Assembly: GCF_904848585.1 (NCBI RefSeq)
Contig: NZ_CAJHCR010000003.1
Location: 496,001-560,000, forward strand
Length of the DNA: 64,000 nucleotides
From: Paraburkholderia kirstenboschensis
GTDB lineage: Bacteria; Pseudomonadota; Gammaproteobacteria; Burkholderiales; Burkholderiaceae
Direction of reading: 5' to 3'
Made by a program: the position numbers and the translations under genes. Below the pieces are notes generated by a model. It was not told the origin of the DNA, searched no databases, and saw only the letters and a list, made by a program, of their open reading frames with translations. Shown piece by piece: positions 1 to 8,231 of the stretch; within the stretch, counting starts at the first letter, position 1; each line of letters starts with the position of its first letter.

Positions 1-525
1 CAGACCGTGTGTCAGTTGCACGGGCAGACCGCTCGGACCGTTCCACTCGCTGCCGGTGTTGCCGGAACATTCGAGAAAGTGGATTCGCGACTCCGCGGGC
101 AGCCGCAGCAGATCGTCGATTGTGAACAGCTTCGGCGTGCGCACGAGGCCATGAATCGCGAGGCGGTGTTGATCGGGATCGATGTCGGGCACGCCACCAT
201 GATGACGTTCGTAGACGAGCCCGTTCGGCGTAATGGTGCCGAAAAGATCCGCGAGCGGCGTCATCGACGAGGCCGCGCCAGGCAGCGGCCATGCGCGTGC
301 GCTGCGGCGCACCACATCGGCCTCGCGCGGCGACGGCACGCCGTACGGATGATCGAGTACCGGCGCGCCGGGCGTGCGGCTCGACGGTGCAACTTCGAGC
401 GGCCGCAGCAGCTCGCCTGCGGCCGCAGCTTGCGACGCAACCAGACCGCCCGCGGCGAGACGGCCCAGCAGCCGGCGGCGGCTACGCGATGGCGGCAGAT
501 CGGGCGGCGTTTTGCTTGGGGTCAT
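1..525 (-). CDS. soxC: SoxC-like sulfite dehydrogenase, molybdopterin subunit (C-terminus cut by window edge)
   Basis: The first 175 residues of a periplasmic molybdopterin oxidoreductase of the sulfite oxidase/SoxC family, which oxidises sulfite or a carrier-bound sulfur group. The N-terminus has a twin-arginine signal (SRSRRRLLG, residues 13-21) followed by an Ala-rich hydrophobic stretch, so it should be exported folded by Tat. The motif HFLECSGNTGSEW contains Cys153, the expected molybdenum ligand. The start is the ATG at 525; an ATG at 544 is out of frame. The frame stays open to base 1, so the C-terminal half lies outside the window. The gene is 107 nt downstream of a histidine kinase on the same strand. 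A partner cytochrome (SoxD-like) is not visible. The family is clear, but the exact substrate is inferred. Confidence 0.85.
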   Translation of the reverse strand, partial: MTPSKTPPDLPPSRSRRRLLGRLAAGGLVASQAAAAGELLRPLEVAPSSRTPGAPVLDHPYGVPSPREADVVRRSARAWPLPGAASSMTPLADLFGTITPNGLVYERHHGGVPDIDPDQHRLAIHGLVRTPKLFTIDDLLRLPAESRIHFLECSGNTGSEWNGPSGLPVQLTHGL

Positions 526-632
526 TGCGGCAGCGGCGCTTCATGGAGAAGTCGACGATGCTAGCAATGCGCGCCGCCGCGGCCAAACGATCAATCGTGA
601 TATGCATTGCAGCGAACGCAGGCGTGTCCGCT

Positions 633-1976
633 CTACGCCACCGCCGCAGGCGACGCCTTCACGAGATTGCGCAACGTGAGCCTCGCCTCCAACCCGCCGC
701 CGGCGCGATTACGGAGTTCGAGCGTTGCATCCATGGCGAGCGCCAGTTGCCGCGCAATCGCGAGACCAAGCCCGGTTCCGCCGGTCTGACGGTTACGCGA
801 CGCTTCGAGCCGGTAGAACGGCTGGAACACTTCTTCGAGCGAATCGGCCGGAATCCCGGGGCCGCGGTCGAGCACGGCGACGCTCGCCTGTCCATCGGGC
901 AACATGGCAATGTCGATCTCCGCGCTGCCGCCGAACTTCAGAGCGTTATCCACCAGATTGCCGACGATGCGCCGCAACGCCTGCGGGCGCGTCATTAGCG
1001 GCATGCCGAAGCGCCCCTGCAATGACACCGCCTGACCAGCATCTACATAATCGCAAACCAGACTGTCGAACAGCGCATCCGGGTCGATACGGCACGGCAA
1101 TTCCGTTGCGCCGTGCAAGGTGCGCGCATACGTGACGCCCTCTTTCACGAGCGCTTCCATTTCCTGCAAATCCTGGCGCAGTTTGATGCCTTCAGATTCG
1201 GCGTCCATCATGTCGACGCGCAAACGCATGCGCGTAATCGGCGTTTGCAGGTCGTGCGAGATGGCCGCGAGAATCTGCATGCGTTCGGTGACGTACATCG
1301 CAATGCGTTCCTGCATCGCATTGAATGCACGCGCGGCGCGCGCGACCTCGGAAGGTCCGTTTTCACTCAGGCGCGCTGCCTTGAGATCCGGGCCGAGCGC
1401 GTCGGCGGCGACCGCCAGATCGTGCAGCGGGCGCGTGGCCGTGCGCACGGCCAGCCAGCAGCAGCCGAGCAGCACGACGAGTTGCAGCAGCAGCACGAGC
1501 GGCAACCAGCGCGATAACGGCGCCCCGGACATAGGGCGCATGTCGATGGTGAGCGGCGTGCCGTCGGTGAGCTTCAGGTGAACCTGCAGCCGTTCACGGT
1601 CGCCCGGGACCGCATTCACCGTGAGCGGATAGTTCGTGCCTATGCCCTCGTCAATAGAGCGAGCGACGCGCGCCGACAGATTAGCGTCCACCGGCCCGCC
1701 GCTCACGCCCGGCCCGAGCATGAATTCGTAGCTGCGCCGCGCGAGACGCGGCAGCCACTGCGCACGTTCGTTAGCGGGCAGGTGGTCGAGCAGCGCGACG
1801 GAACTCGCAACCTCACGCTCGATGTAGCCCATCATCACGTTCGTCATGGTCTGGTCGCGCTCGGTCATGGTGAGCCAGAACGACAACGCCTGCGCGGAGG
1901 CGAGCCCAACGAACAGGATCACCGTCAACCTTGCGAAGAGCGTACGCGGCCAGTGCAGCGACGAAATGAGGTTCAT
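633..1976 (-). CDS. Two-component sensor histidine kinase
   Basis: Membrane sensor kinase of 447 aa, a usual length for EnvZ-like kinases. Transmembrane helices lie near residues 12-36 and 157-177 and bracket a periplasmic region of about 120 aa. A HAMP linker follows (about 178-230), then the dimerisation domain with the phosphorylated His241 in the H-box AISHDLQTP, then an ATPase domain with NLVDNALKF (N-box), DRGPGIP (G1) and GGTGLGLAIA (G2). All catalytic motifs look intact. The start overlaps the stop of the upstream response regulator by 4 nt (ATGA), so the pair is translationally coupled. The signal cannot be read from the sequence. The neighbouring SoxC-like gene and GFA gene are possible targets, which is inference only. 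Confidence 0.92.
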   Translation of the reverse strand: MNLISSLHWPRTLFARLTVILFVGLASAQALSFWLTMTERDQTMTNVMMGYIEREVASSVALLDHLPANERAQWLPRLARRSYEFMLGPGVSGGPVDANLSARVARSIDEGIGTNYPLTVNAVPGDRERLQVHLKLTDGTPLTIDMRPMSGAPLSRWLPLVLLLQLVVLLGCCWLAVRTATRPLHDLAVAADALGPDLKAARLSENGPSEVARAARAFNAMQERIAMYVTERMQILAAISHDLQTPITRMRLRVDMMDAESEGIKLRQDLQEMEALVKEGVTYARTLHGATELPCRIDPDALFDSLVCDYVDAGQAVSLQGRFGMPLMTRPQALRRIVGNLVDNALKFGGSAEIDIAMLPDGQASVAVLDRGPGIPADSLEEVFQPFYRLEASRNRQTGGTGLGLAIARQLALAMDATLELRNRAGGGLEARLTLRNLVKASPAAVA

Positions 1977-2713
1977 TGCTGGTCCTCGATCGCACTGACG
2001 GACGCGGAGAACACATAGCCCTCGCTGCGCAGCGTCTTGATGTAACGAGGTTCGCGCGCGACGTCGCGCAAGCGCTGACGCAGGCGGCTCACCATCAGGT
2101 CGATAGAGCGGTCGAATTGATCCGCTTGACGGCCTTGTGTCAGATTGAGCAGTTGGTCGCGTGTCAACACGCGCTGCGGATTATCCAGAAACACGCGCAG
2201 CAGACGGTATTCGGCGCCGCTTAGCGCGACCATCGTTCCTTCGGAGTCGAGCAGATGGCGCGCCGTGGTATCGAGCCGCCAATCGCCGAATTCCAGCATT
2301 TGCGCAGTCTCCGTTACCTGCATGCCGGGCGGCAGCATGCGCGCGCGGCGCAGCACGGCGCGAATGCGCGCGAGCAGTTCGCGCACGGCAAAGGGCTTTG
2401 GCAGATAGTCGTCGGCGCCCATTTCAAGACCGAGAATGCGGTCGGCTTCCTCGTTGCGCGCTGTCAGCATCAGCACGGGCACCGCGCGGAACTTGCTCGC
2501 GCGCAACTCGCGGCATAGCACGAGACCATCTTCGCCGGGCATCATCAGATCGAGCACGATCAGGTCGGGCGCGCCTTGATCCAGAACGGCGCGCATCTGT
2601 CGTCCGTTGGCGGCGAGCGAAACGCGCATGCCGTTCTTTTCGAGGTAGCCGGCGATCAGTTCGCGGATCCCGCGATCGTCGTCGACGATCAGTACGTGGT
2701 CGATCGTGTCCAT
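1973..2713 (-). CDS. OmpR-family response regulator
   Basis: DNA-binding response regulator of about 246 aa. The receiver domain (residues 1-120) has the acidic pocket VDDD, the phospho-acceptor Asp55 in VLDLMMPG, the switch Thr in LTARNE and the conserved Lys in PKPFAVREL. A C-terminal winged-helix domain follows (about 145-240), ending in the typical YIKTLRSEGYVFS. It should be phosphorylated by the kinase encoded immediately downstream, whose start codon overlaps this stop. I chose the ATG at 2713; a TTG one codon upstream (2716) is also possible, and an AAGAGA purine run lies upstream of both. It is preceded by the short ORF at 2721-2843 with only 7 nt between them, so it may be part of a longer operon starting at the GFA gene. 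Confidence 0.93.
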   Translation of the reverse strand: MDTIDHVLIVDDDRGIRELIAGYLEKNGMRVSLAANGRQMRAVLDQGAPDLIVLDLMMPGEDGLVLCRELRASKFRAVPVLMLTARNEEADRILGLEMGADDYLPKPFAVRELLARIRAVLRRARMLPPGMQVTETAQMLEFGDWRLDTTARHLLDSEGTMVALSGAEYRLLRVFLDNPQRVLTRDQLLNLTQGRQADQFDRSIDLMVSRLRQRLRDVAREPRYIKTLRSEGYVFSASVSAIEDQQ

Positions 2714-2720
2714 CAATGGA

Positions 2721-2843
2721 TCATCTCTTTTGACGTTTCACCTGCACCCGGCTCGTACACAGCATTGAACACTGCACCGGATGCGCCCATTCCGCAGCCA
2801 CGCCGCCCGCGATGAACGCGATGATTGCCAGCAGCCGCCTCAT
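2721..2843 (-). CDS. Candidate 40-aa small ORF coupled to the GFA gene
   Basis: A short reading frame whose ATG overlaps the stop of the upstream GFA gene as ATGA and whose stop lies 7 nt before the response-regulator start. The product would begin MRRLLAIIAFIAGGVAAEWA, which looks like a signal peptide or single membrane helix, and end in a basic tail (VQVKRQKR). The overlap geometry supports translation. Against it, the codons for the C-terminal part coincide with a partial copy (about 2754-2768) of the repeat element seen at 3501-3540, so the frame may be accidental. No family is recognised. Confidence 0.3.
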   Translation of the reverse strand: MRRLLAIIAFIAGGVAAEWAHPVQCSMLCTSRVQVKRQKR

Positions 2844-3211
2844 GCGTCCTCCACGACGGAAAGACTGGCGCCGTCGGAAAGACCGGCATCCAGCGTATAC
2901 GGATCGATGCCCTCCAGGCAACCGATATTGACGCGCCAGAGCTTCGGATCCTTGCGCGTTTGATGAAACGGATAAATACCGCAGTGCTTGCAGAAGAAGT
3001 GCTTCGCCACGCGCGTGTTGAACTGGTATAGCGTGAGCGCATCCTCGCCTTGCGTGATCGTCAACTGATCCGCCGTGAACGGCGGGCTCATCAGCGCGCC
3101 CTTGCGGCGGCACAAGCTGCAATTGCAGCGCGCCGCGGGAGCGACAGGCGTGTTCACTTCGAATTTGACGGCCCCGCAGTGGCAGCTTCCTGTCAGTCGA
3201 TCGGTGTTCAT
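2840..3211 (-). CDS. GFA-family (CENP-V/GFA) zinc protein
   Basis: A 123-aa protein of the glutathione-dependent formaldehyde-activating enzyme (GFA) family. The zinc-binding cysteines are in GSCHCGAVKFEV (residues 9-20), CNCSLCRRKG (about 34-43) and FFCKHCGIYPF (about 72-82). Length and motif order fit the family. Members bind glutathione adducts or related small thiols, but most, including this one, have no proven substrate. It is the first gene of a minus-strand run that continues through a short coupled ORF to the response regulator and kinase. The 493-nt region upstream contains two copies of a 40-nt repeat and probably its promoter. The family call is firm; the reaction is not. Confidence 0.88.
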   Translation of the reverse strand: MNTDRLTGSCHCGAVKFEVNTPVAPAARCNCSLCRRKGALMSPPFTADQLTITQGEDALTLYQFNTRVAKHFFCKHCGIYPFHQTRKDPKLWRVNIGCLEGIDPYTLDAGLSDGASLSVVEDA

Positions 3212-3271
3212 GCGGACTCTCCTGATTGTGCAATGCCTGCTTTATAGCGCGTGGCCGGCGGCGATTTATGT

Positions 3272-3311
3272 CGCAATGTATCCGGGCTTGCGCCTGACAC
3301 ATAACATTGCA
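3272..3311. repeat. 40-nt repeat element, copy 1
   Basis: Starts CGCAATGTAT and ends CATTGCA, so the ends form an inverted repeat (GCAATGT against ACATTGC). Copy 2 (3501-3540) has exactly the same length and the same first 10 and last 7 bases, with a related but shifted centre. It lies between two divergent genes and could be a folded RNA element, a protein-binding site or a non-autonomous interspersed repeat. Confidence 0.6.
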
Positions 3312-3500
3312 CCGACGCGCATGCAGTGGCCTCACGGCGCATTCAGAATGCCGGCCGATGGACGCGTCGCGGTTCGGTCAGACAAAAGCTCAAAGACGGG
3401 CGGCATCGACGATCGCATCCGCGAATGCTTTCGGCGTATGCATCTGCCGATGCGATCAGGCGAGCCAACGTCCGGCACCGCACAGGCGGCGGCTTTGTAT

Positions 3501-3540
3501 CGCAATGTATATGCGGCTTCACGCGATACACAGCATTGCA
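3501..3540. repeat. 40-nt repeat element, copy 2
   Basis: Second copy of the element at 3272-3311. It shares CGCAATGTAT at the left and CATTGCA at the right, and contains GATACACAGCATTG, which is partly repeated again near 2754-2768 as GTACACAGCATTG. It lies about 165 nt upstream of the DUF4148 start. Confidence 0.6.
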
Positions 3541-3704
3541 ATAGGCCGCTTCGCTGACACAAGCCAGATACCCGCCGCCGTTCTAATGCATCAACGACGG
3601 AATACGGGCAGCGCTCCTAACGCAGTCTTGCCGGCATTGCTGCAACTGCGGCGTGCTCCCCGGCCACCGGACGCCTTTTTACTTTATCCCTTATGGAGCA
3701 CGAC

Positions 3705-3935
3705 ATGAAAGTATCCACGATCGCTTTGGCTTTGGCTCTTTCCGCTACCACTCTTTCCGCTTTTGCCGCGAACCCTTCCGCGGTTGCGATGAGCAATGTG
3801 GACGCGCAGCAAACGCACCAATGGGCGCCGACGCAAAGCGCGGCGAAAAGCCGCGCCGAAGTGCGTCAGGAACTGGCTCGCGCGACGAAAAGCGGCGAGA
3901 TTGCGTCACTGAACAAGCTTTATCAGGGCAGCTAA
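3705..3935 (+). CDS. DUF4148 small secreted protein
   Basis: A 76-aa protein with a signal peptide (residues 1 to about 22, KVSTIALALALSATTLSAFA) and a C-terminal DUF4148 segment (SRAEVRQELARATKSGEIAS). DUF4148 proteins are short periplasmic or secreted proteins very common in Burkholderiales; their function is unknown. The ATG at 3705 was preferred over one at 3693 because GGAG (3695-3698) lies 6 nt before it and would be inside the longer version. A second member of the family lies at 23840-24169 on the other strand. The Ohr gene follows 54 nt downstream, so the two may share a transcript. Confidence 0.85.
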   Translation: MKVSTIALALALSATTLSAFAANPSAVAMSNVDAQQTHQWAPTQSAAKSRAEVRQELARATKSGEIASLNKLYQGS

Positions 3936-3989
3936 GCGTCAGACTCGAGATCAACCTGTTCCCACTCAACTATTAATCGAACTTCGATC

Positions 3990-4406
3990 ATGAACTCATC
4001 AAACAAGGTGCTGTACACCGGAAAAACCCACACCACGGGCGGACGGGATGGCGCATCGCGCAGCTCGGACGGCAGGCTCGACGTCAAGCTCGGCTCGCCC
4101 GGCGCGTCGGCGACCGGCACGAATCCGGAACAGATGCTGGCCGCGGGATGGTCCGCGTGCTTCATCGGCGCAATGGGGCTCGCCGCGAAGAAGCTGCAAG
4201 TCGCACTGCCCGCTGACACCGCCGTCGACGCGGAAATCGATCTGGCGATGAACGACAGCGGCTATTTTCTGCAGGCGCGGCTGAATGTCAGCCTGCCCGG
4301 AATCGACCGCGAAACCGCGCAGACGATTACCGATATCGCCCATCAAACGTGTCCGTATTCGAAGGCGACGCGCGGCAATATCGATGTCGTAATCGCAGTT
4401 GTTTGA
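3990..4406 (+). CDS. ohr: Ohr-type organic hydroperoxide reductase (OsmC/Ohr family)
   Basis: A 138-aa thiol peroxidase that reduces organic and fatty-acid hydroperoxides in the cytosol, normally recycled by lipoylated proteins. The two redox cysteines are in AGWSACFIGAM (about residue 57) and AHQTCPYSKATRGNIDV (about residue 121), with the length and C-terminus typical of Ohr rather than OsmC. Ohr is usually controlled by the MarR-type repressor OhrR; no ohrR gene is next to it here. The next gene, a LysR regulator, begins 126 nt downstream behind a likely terminator. Confidence 0.92.
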   Translation: MNSSNKVLYTGKTHTTGGRDGASRSSDGRLDVKLGSPGASATGTNPEQMLAAGWSACFIGAMGLAAKKLQVALPADTAVDAEIDLAMNDSGYFLQARLNVSLPGIDRETAQTITDIAHQTCPYSKATRGNIDVVIAVV

Positions 4407-4431
4407 AACTGCCCGCAGTAATGTAGCGTCG

Positions 4432-4470
4432 CGACGCCGCCACTCTTTCCGGGTGCGGCGTCGTTATATT
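4432..4470 (+). terminator. Probable intrinsic terminator after ohr
   Basis: Perfect 9-bp stem CGACGCCGC (4432-4440) and GCGGCGTCG (4455-4463) with a 14-nt loop, followed by TTATATTT. The T tract is interrupted, so termination may be partial. Confidence 0.55.
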
Positions 4471-4532
4471 TGCGCGGTCGTTGAAGCGATAATGCTTGCA
4501 CCATCACCCTGGTCGAGCATGAGGGAATCGCC

Positions 4533-5459
4533 ATGGACCGAATCGACGCGATGAAAGTTTTCATCGCCACGCTGGACGAAGGCAGCCTTGCGGGCGCGGC
4601 CCGCCGGCTAGGCCGCTCGCCCGCAGCAGTGAGCCGTGCGATTGCGTTTCTCGAAGCACATACGGACACTGCGCTGCTCCATCGTACGACGCGCAGCATC
4701 AAGCTCAGCGAAGCGGGCAAGCGTTACGCGTCCGCCTGCCGGCGCATCCTGACCGACCTGGAAGAAGCTGACATGCTCGTCGCGCACGAACGCTCGGCGC
4801 CGCGCGGTCTGCTGACCGTGACAGCGCCCGTTGCCGCCGGCGAAGACCTGCTGCGGCCAATCGTCGACGAGTTCATCGAACGCTTTCCCGCTGTTTCAAT
4901 CCGCCTGCAATTGCTCGACCGGCCCGTGAGCCTGATCGACGAAGGTATCGACGTGGCGCTGCGCATCGCGCATCTCGCCGATTCGACGCTCGTCGCAGTC
5001 CCCGTGGGCGAAGTCAGGCGCGTCGTTGCGGCTTCCCCCAGGTACCTTGCAAGGCATCCACGCATCAAGGCTCCCGCAGATCTCGCACAGCACCAGATCA
5101 TTTCAATGACGCACTTCGGCGTCGACTCATGGACCTTTCCCACGTCGAGCGGCTCGCCGATACCTCAGGTCGTTCAGTTCACGCCGCGCTTCATGGTCAA
5201 CACGATTCGTGCGGCCGTCGCCTCCGCAGTGGCCGGTCACGGCGTCACGCGCATGTTCCTGTATCACGTCGCCGAGGAGGTCAAAAAGGGATCGCTGAAA
5301 ATCGTCCTGCCCGACAGTGAGCAGGCGCCGCTGCCAGTTCATCTGCTCACGCCCCACGGACGGCTTTCGGTTCCCAAAGTGCGCGCGTTCGTCGACTTTG
5401 CCGCGCCTCGCCTGCGCAAGCACTTCAAAATTCTCGGCAGTGTCACCGGCGCGAATTGA
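4533..5459 (+). CDS. LysR-family transcriptional regulator
   Basis: A 308-aa LysR-type regulator. The N-terminal winged helix-turn-helix (residues 1-60) includes GSLAGAARRLGRSPAAVSRA and LLHRTTRSIKLSEAG; the effector-binding domain covers about 90-300. It resembles the large LysR subgroup with MDRIDAMKVFIA starts. The ATG at 4533 has GAGGGAA 5 nt upstream. The MFS exporter gene 107 nt downstream on the same strand is the obvious candidate target or partner, although LysR genes are more often divergent from their targets. The effector is unknown. Confidence 0.92.
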   Translation: MDRIDAMKVFIATLDEGSLAGAARRLGRSPAAVSRAIAFLEAHTDTALLHRTTRSIKLSEAGKRYASACRRILTDLEEADMLVAHERSAPRGLLTVTAPVAAGEDLLRPIVDEFIERFPAVSIRLQLLDRPVSLIDEGIDVALRIAHLADSTLVAVPVGEVRRVVAASPRYLARHPRIKAPADLAQHQIISMTHFGVDSWTFPTSSGSPIPQVVQFTPRFMVNTIRAAVASAVAGHGVTRMFLYHVAEEVKKGSLKIVLPDSEQAPLPVHLLTPHGRLSVPKVRAFVDFAAPRLRKHFKILGSVTGAN

Positions 5460-5566
5460 ACCGCTTCGCGGAAGAATATCTTCCGGGTGCCGTGGATTCT
5501 CGCGCGATACGACTCAATCTAGACTGACTGGAATCAGAACCGTCGCATCATCGCGCGGAGGACCAC

Positions 5567-6844
5567 ATGAACCAGACAGCCCGCTCCCCATTCCCTTCCG
5601 GACTGCAGTCCGTGCGGCCAGGCTACGCCGAACGCAACGAAAACTACTGGCGGCGCAATCTGGTTGTCTGCGTGTTCGGATCATTCACCACGCTGGTGAG
5701 CCTGAGCATGTTGCTGCCGTTCCTGCCGCTGTATGTGCAGCAGCTCGGCGTGTCATCGCAGTCGGCCGTTATTGAATGGTCGGGCATTGCGTTCGGCGCG
5801 ACGTTCCTCGGAACCGCCGTTACCGCACCGCTGTGGGGGCGGCTTGCGGACCGCTACGGCCGCAAGCCCATGCTGGTCCGCGCCGCCGTTGGCATGGCCG
5901 TGGTCATGTCGCTGATCGGCGTTGCGCATACAGTGCATCAACTCGTCGCGCTGAGGCTGATTGCGGGACTAGTTGGCGGTTATGCGTCGGCTTCCACGGT
6001 TATGGTCGGCACTCAGGTGCCGCGCGAGCGCGCGGGCTGGGCGCTGGGGATTTTGTCGACCGGCGCGCTGGCGGGCAGTCTGATCGGCCCCCTGGTCGGC
6101 GGCGTCTTGCCGGCGTGGCTCGGCATTCGCGGCACGTTTTTCGCCGGAGGAGCCATGATCGCGGTCGCGGCCCTGCTGACCATCTTCGTCGTCAAAGAAG
6201 ATTTTCATCCCGCCGACGCCGACGCCCGCAAGGCCACCAGCGCGATGCCGTCAGCCCGCCGCACGAACTACGCGATCGTCTCGGCGCTCCTCGCCACCGC
6301 GATGATGGTGCTCCTCGCCAACATGTCGATCGAACCGATTATCACCGTCTACATTGGCGGGCTCGGCGTGGCGCCCGAGCACATTACGCGTATCGCCGGT
6401 GTGGTGATGGCGTGTTCCGCGCTGGGCAGCATGTTGACGGCGGCCCGGCTTGGCGCACTCGCCGACCGCATCGGCAGTTGGAACGTGATTGTCGCGTGCC
6501 TGGTCGTGACCGGCATCGCGATGATTCCACAAGCTTTCGTCACGGAATGGTGGCAACTCGGCGGCTTGCGAATGTTGATGGGCATGAGCCTCGCCGGTCT
6601 TCTGCCGGCTATCTCGAAGCTTGCAAGGCACTCCGTCGACGAAAGCAAAACCGGTCAGATGCTCGGCTATCTGCAATCCGCGCAATTTAGCGGTCAGGTC
6701 ATCGGGCCGGTGATCGGCGGGCAGATCGGTGTGTACCTGGGATTGCATTCGGTATTCTTCGTGACGGGCAGCTTGCTGATTGCCTGCGCCGGTCTCGCGC
6801 AATGGGCTCGCAAGCAGCAAGACGGCGGAATGCAAGCGCGTTAG
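5567..6844 (+). CDS. MFS transporter, probable drug/metabolite exporter
   Basis: A 425-aa, 12-helix major facilitator protein of the DHA1 (MdtG/Bcr-like) type, acting in the inner membrane as a proton-driven exporter. The signature between helices 2 and 3 reads GRLADRYGRKPML (about residues 87-99), and ALADRIGSWNVI near residue 300 is its equivalent in the second half. The ATG at 5567 has a strong GGAGG 5 nt upstream. It follows a LysR regulator on the same strand. It converges with the DUF190 gene 74 nt away. The substrate cannot be deduced. Confidence 0.9.
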   Translation: MNQTARSPFPSGLQSVRPGYAERNENYWRRNLVVCVFGSFTTLVSLSMLLPFLPLYVQQLGVSSQSAVIEWSGIAFGATFLGTAVTAPLWGRLADRYGRKPMLVRAAVGMAVVMSLIGVAHTVHQLVALRLIAGLVGGYASASTVMVGTQVPRERAGWALGILSTGALAGSLIGPLVGGVLPAWLGIRGTFFAGGAMIAVAALLTIFVVKEDFHPADADARKATSAMPSARRTNYAIVSALLATAMMVLLANMSIEPIITVYIGGLGVAPEHITRIAGVVMACSALGSMLTAARLGALADRIGSWNVIVACLVVTGIAMIPQAFVTEWWQLGGLRMLMGMSLAGLLPAISKLARHSVDESKTGQMLGYLQSAQFSGQVIGPVIGGQIGVYLGLHSVFFVTGSLLIACAGLAQWARKQQDGGMQAR

Positions 6845-6917
6845 CCAGACGGCGAACATTCGTTTCGACAAATTCGCGCGAGCCGCGGCATCGCTTTGTC
6901 GCGAGCAGTGCGGCTTC

Positions 6918-7256
6918 CTAATGTGCAACTCCGCCAGTGTTGTCGTCTCCAATTACTCCGAATTCCACGGCTGTCTTCACATAGAACAGATGCACGCCCT
7001 CGGCGCGCAAGCGCTCGAACAATCTGCCGGATTCTTCGCTCGTCACCGCCATCACGATCGACAAGGGCTGATCCCCCAGTTCGAAAAAGTGTGAAGAGTG
7101 CACACGGCGATGGTGGCCGATACCCTCGCTCGCCGGTATCACGGTCGCGCCGCGCAGGCCGAGTTCGCCGGCCAGATGGATGAGCCAGTCGGCAAGCGGC
7201 TTGCCGCGATGACGGCGATCGTGCTGGGTGAAAAACGTGATCTGGTAGCCGTTCAT
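6918..7256 (-). CDS. DUF190 (PII-like) small protein
   Basis: A 112-aa protein of the DUF190 family, which has the ferredoxin-like fold of PII signalling proteins and may act as a small regulatory subunit. Characteristic stretches are LADWLIHLAGELGLRGATV and GIGHHRRVHSSHFFEL in the first half and PLSIVMAVTSEESGRLFERL in the second. The start is the ATG at 7256 with GGGGAGA about 7 nt upstream; the longer open frame has no family resemblance. It lies 32 nt downstream of pcm on the same strand and is probably co-transcribed. Family firm, function unknown. Confidence 0.85.
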   Translation of the reverse strand: MNGYQITFFTQHDRRHRGKPLADWLIHLAGELGLRGATVIPASEGIGHHRRVHSSHFFELGDQPLSIVMAVTSEESGRLFERLRAEGVHLFYVKTAVEFGVIGDDNTGGVAH

Positions 7257-7288
7257 GTCGATGTCTCCCCGGCGTTGTGCGATGCCGT

Positions 7289-8059
7289 TCAAGCCACTGC
7301 GAGGAAGCGATGCCGGCTGGCGGGCTCGCCGGCGCTCATCGGGCACGGACGCCGGTCGTCCGCGCCGCCTGTGCCGACTGAGCCTCCAGGGTCGCACTGC
7401 GCTGCATCCGGTGACGGCCACGCGTCCGCGCCGACCAGCGGCACGAAACTTACTTCGCCGAGCGAGCAACTGCGATAGTCGTCTTCACCGCGGCGGACCA
7501 GTTTGACGAGCCGCTGATAATGCCGCTCACGGCCAACCGGCATGACGATCCTGCCGCCGATAGCCAGCTGTTTGCGCCAAGCTGCGGGAATATGCGGCCC
7601 GCCCGCCGCCGCAATGATCGCGTTGTACGGCGCGTGTTCCGCAAGGCCTGTCGTGGCGTCGCCAAGATGAACGGTGACGTTGGATATATTCAGCCGCGCG
7701 AGGATGTCGCGGGCCGTGGCGACGAGCTCCGGGTGACGCTCGATTGAATAAACATGCGCGGCAATGGCCGCCGCGACGGCAGCCGCGTAGCCGGAACCGG
7801 TGCCCACGTCGAGCACGATGTCGCCGGACTGCAGTTCCGCAGCCTCGATCATCGTCGCGACAATGGCTGGCTGGGATATGGTCTGCTCGTTGCCGATGGG
7901 CAGGGGTCTGTCCTCGTACGCCAGAGCGCGAAGATAGTCGGGCACGAAAGCCTCGCGCGGCACGCGCCGCATCGCGGCCAACACCTGCGGATCGCGAATA
8001 CCGCGCCGGACGATCTGCCGCTCGACCATCCGCTCGCGGGCCTCGTTGAAATCGGTCAT
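7289..8059 (-). CDS. pcm: Protein-L-isoaspartate O-methyltransferase
   Basis: A 256-aa S-adenosylmethionine-dependent methyltransferase that repairs isoaspartyl residues in aged proteins. The family N-terminus ERMVERQIVRRGIRD, REAFVPDYLRALAYEDRPLP and the SAM-binding VLDVGTGSGYAAAV are all present, as is NAIIAAAGGPHIPA. The ATG at 8059 has GGAGG 6 nt upstream. The last 40 residues (from about 215) are a low-complexity tail that lengthens the protein beyond the usual 210-225 aa. It is not next to surE or rpoS as in many proteobacteria, so this is probably a second, stand-alone pcm. DUF190 follows 32 nt downstream. Confidence 0.9.
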   Translation of the reverse strand: MTDFNEARERMVERQIVRRGIRDPQVLAAMRRVPREAFVPDYLRALAYEDRPLPIGNEQTISQPAIVATMIEAAELQSGDIVLDVGTGSGYAAAVAAAIAAHVYSIERHPELVATARDILARLNISNVTVHLGDATTGLAEHAPYNAIIAAAGGPHIPAAWRKQLAIGGRIVMPVGRERHYQRLVKLVRRGEDDYRSCSLGEVSFVPLVGADAWPSPDAAQCDPGGSVGTGGADDRRPCPMSAGEPASRHRFLAVA

Positions 8060-8231
8060 CGCCACCTCCGTCTTGAGCCGGCGCCCGCCTGGTCGCGTGC
8101 CGCGTTGCAGCAGATCGCCGATCTGCAGCACATCGTCCGGCTGCAAGCTAGGTTAAATTGCAGGCGAATGCGGGACCTGTATTCAGTCTACGCGCAGAAC
8201 GCGCCGGACAAAATCGGGTGGCGTCCTGCGC

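Larger units (their letters stand above)
3212..3704. other. Intergenic region with paired repeats, no gene seen
   Basis: This 493-nt stretch separates the divergent GFA gene (minus) and DUF4148 gene (plus). Open frames in it have no family resemblance and no good ribosome-binding site. Its only clear structure is the pair of 40-nt elements at 3272-3311 and 3501-3540. It must hold both divergent promoters, but I cannot place them with confidence. Confidence 0.5.
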
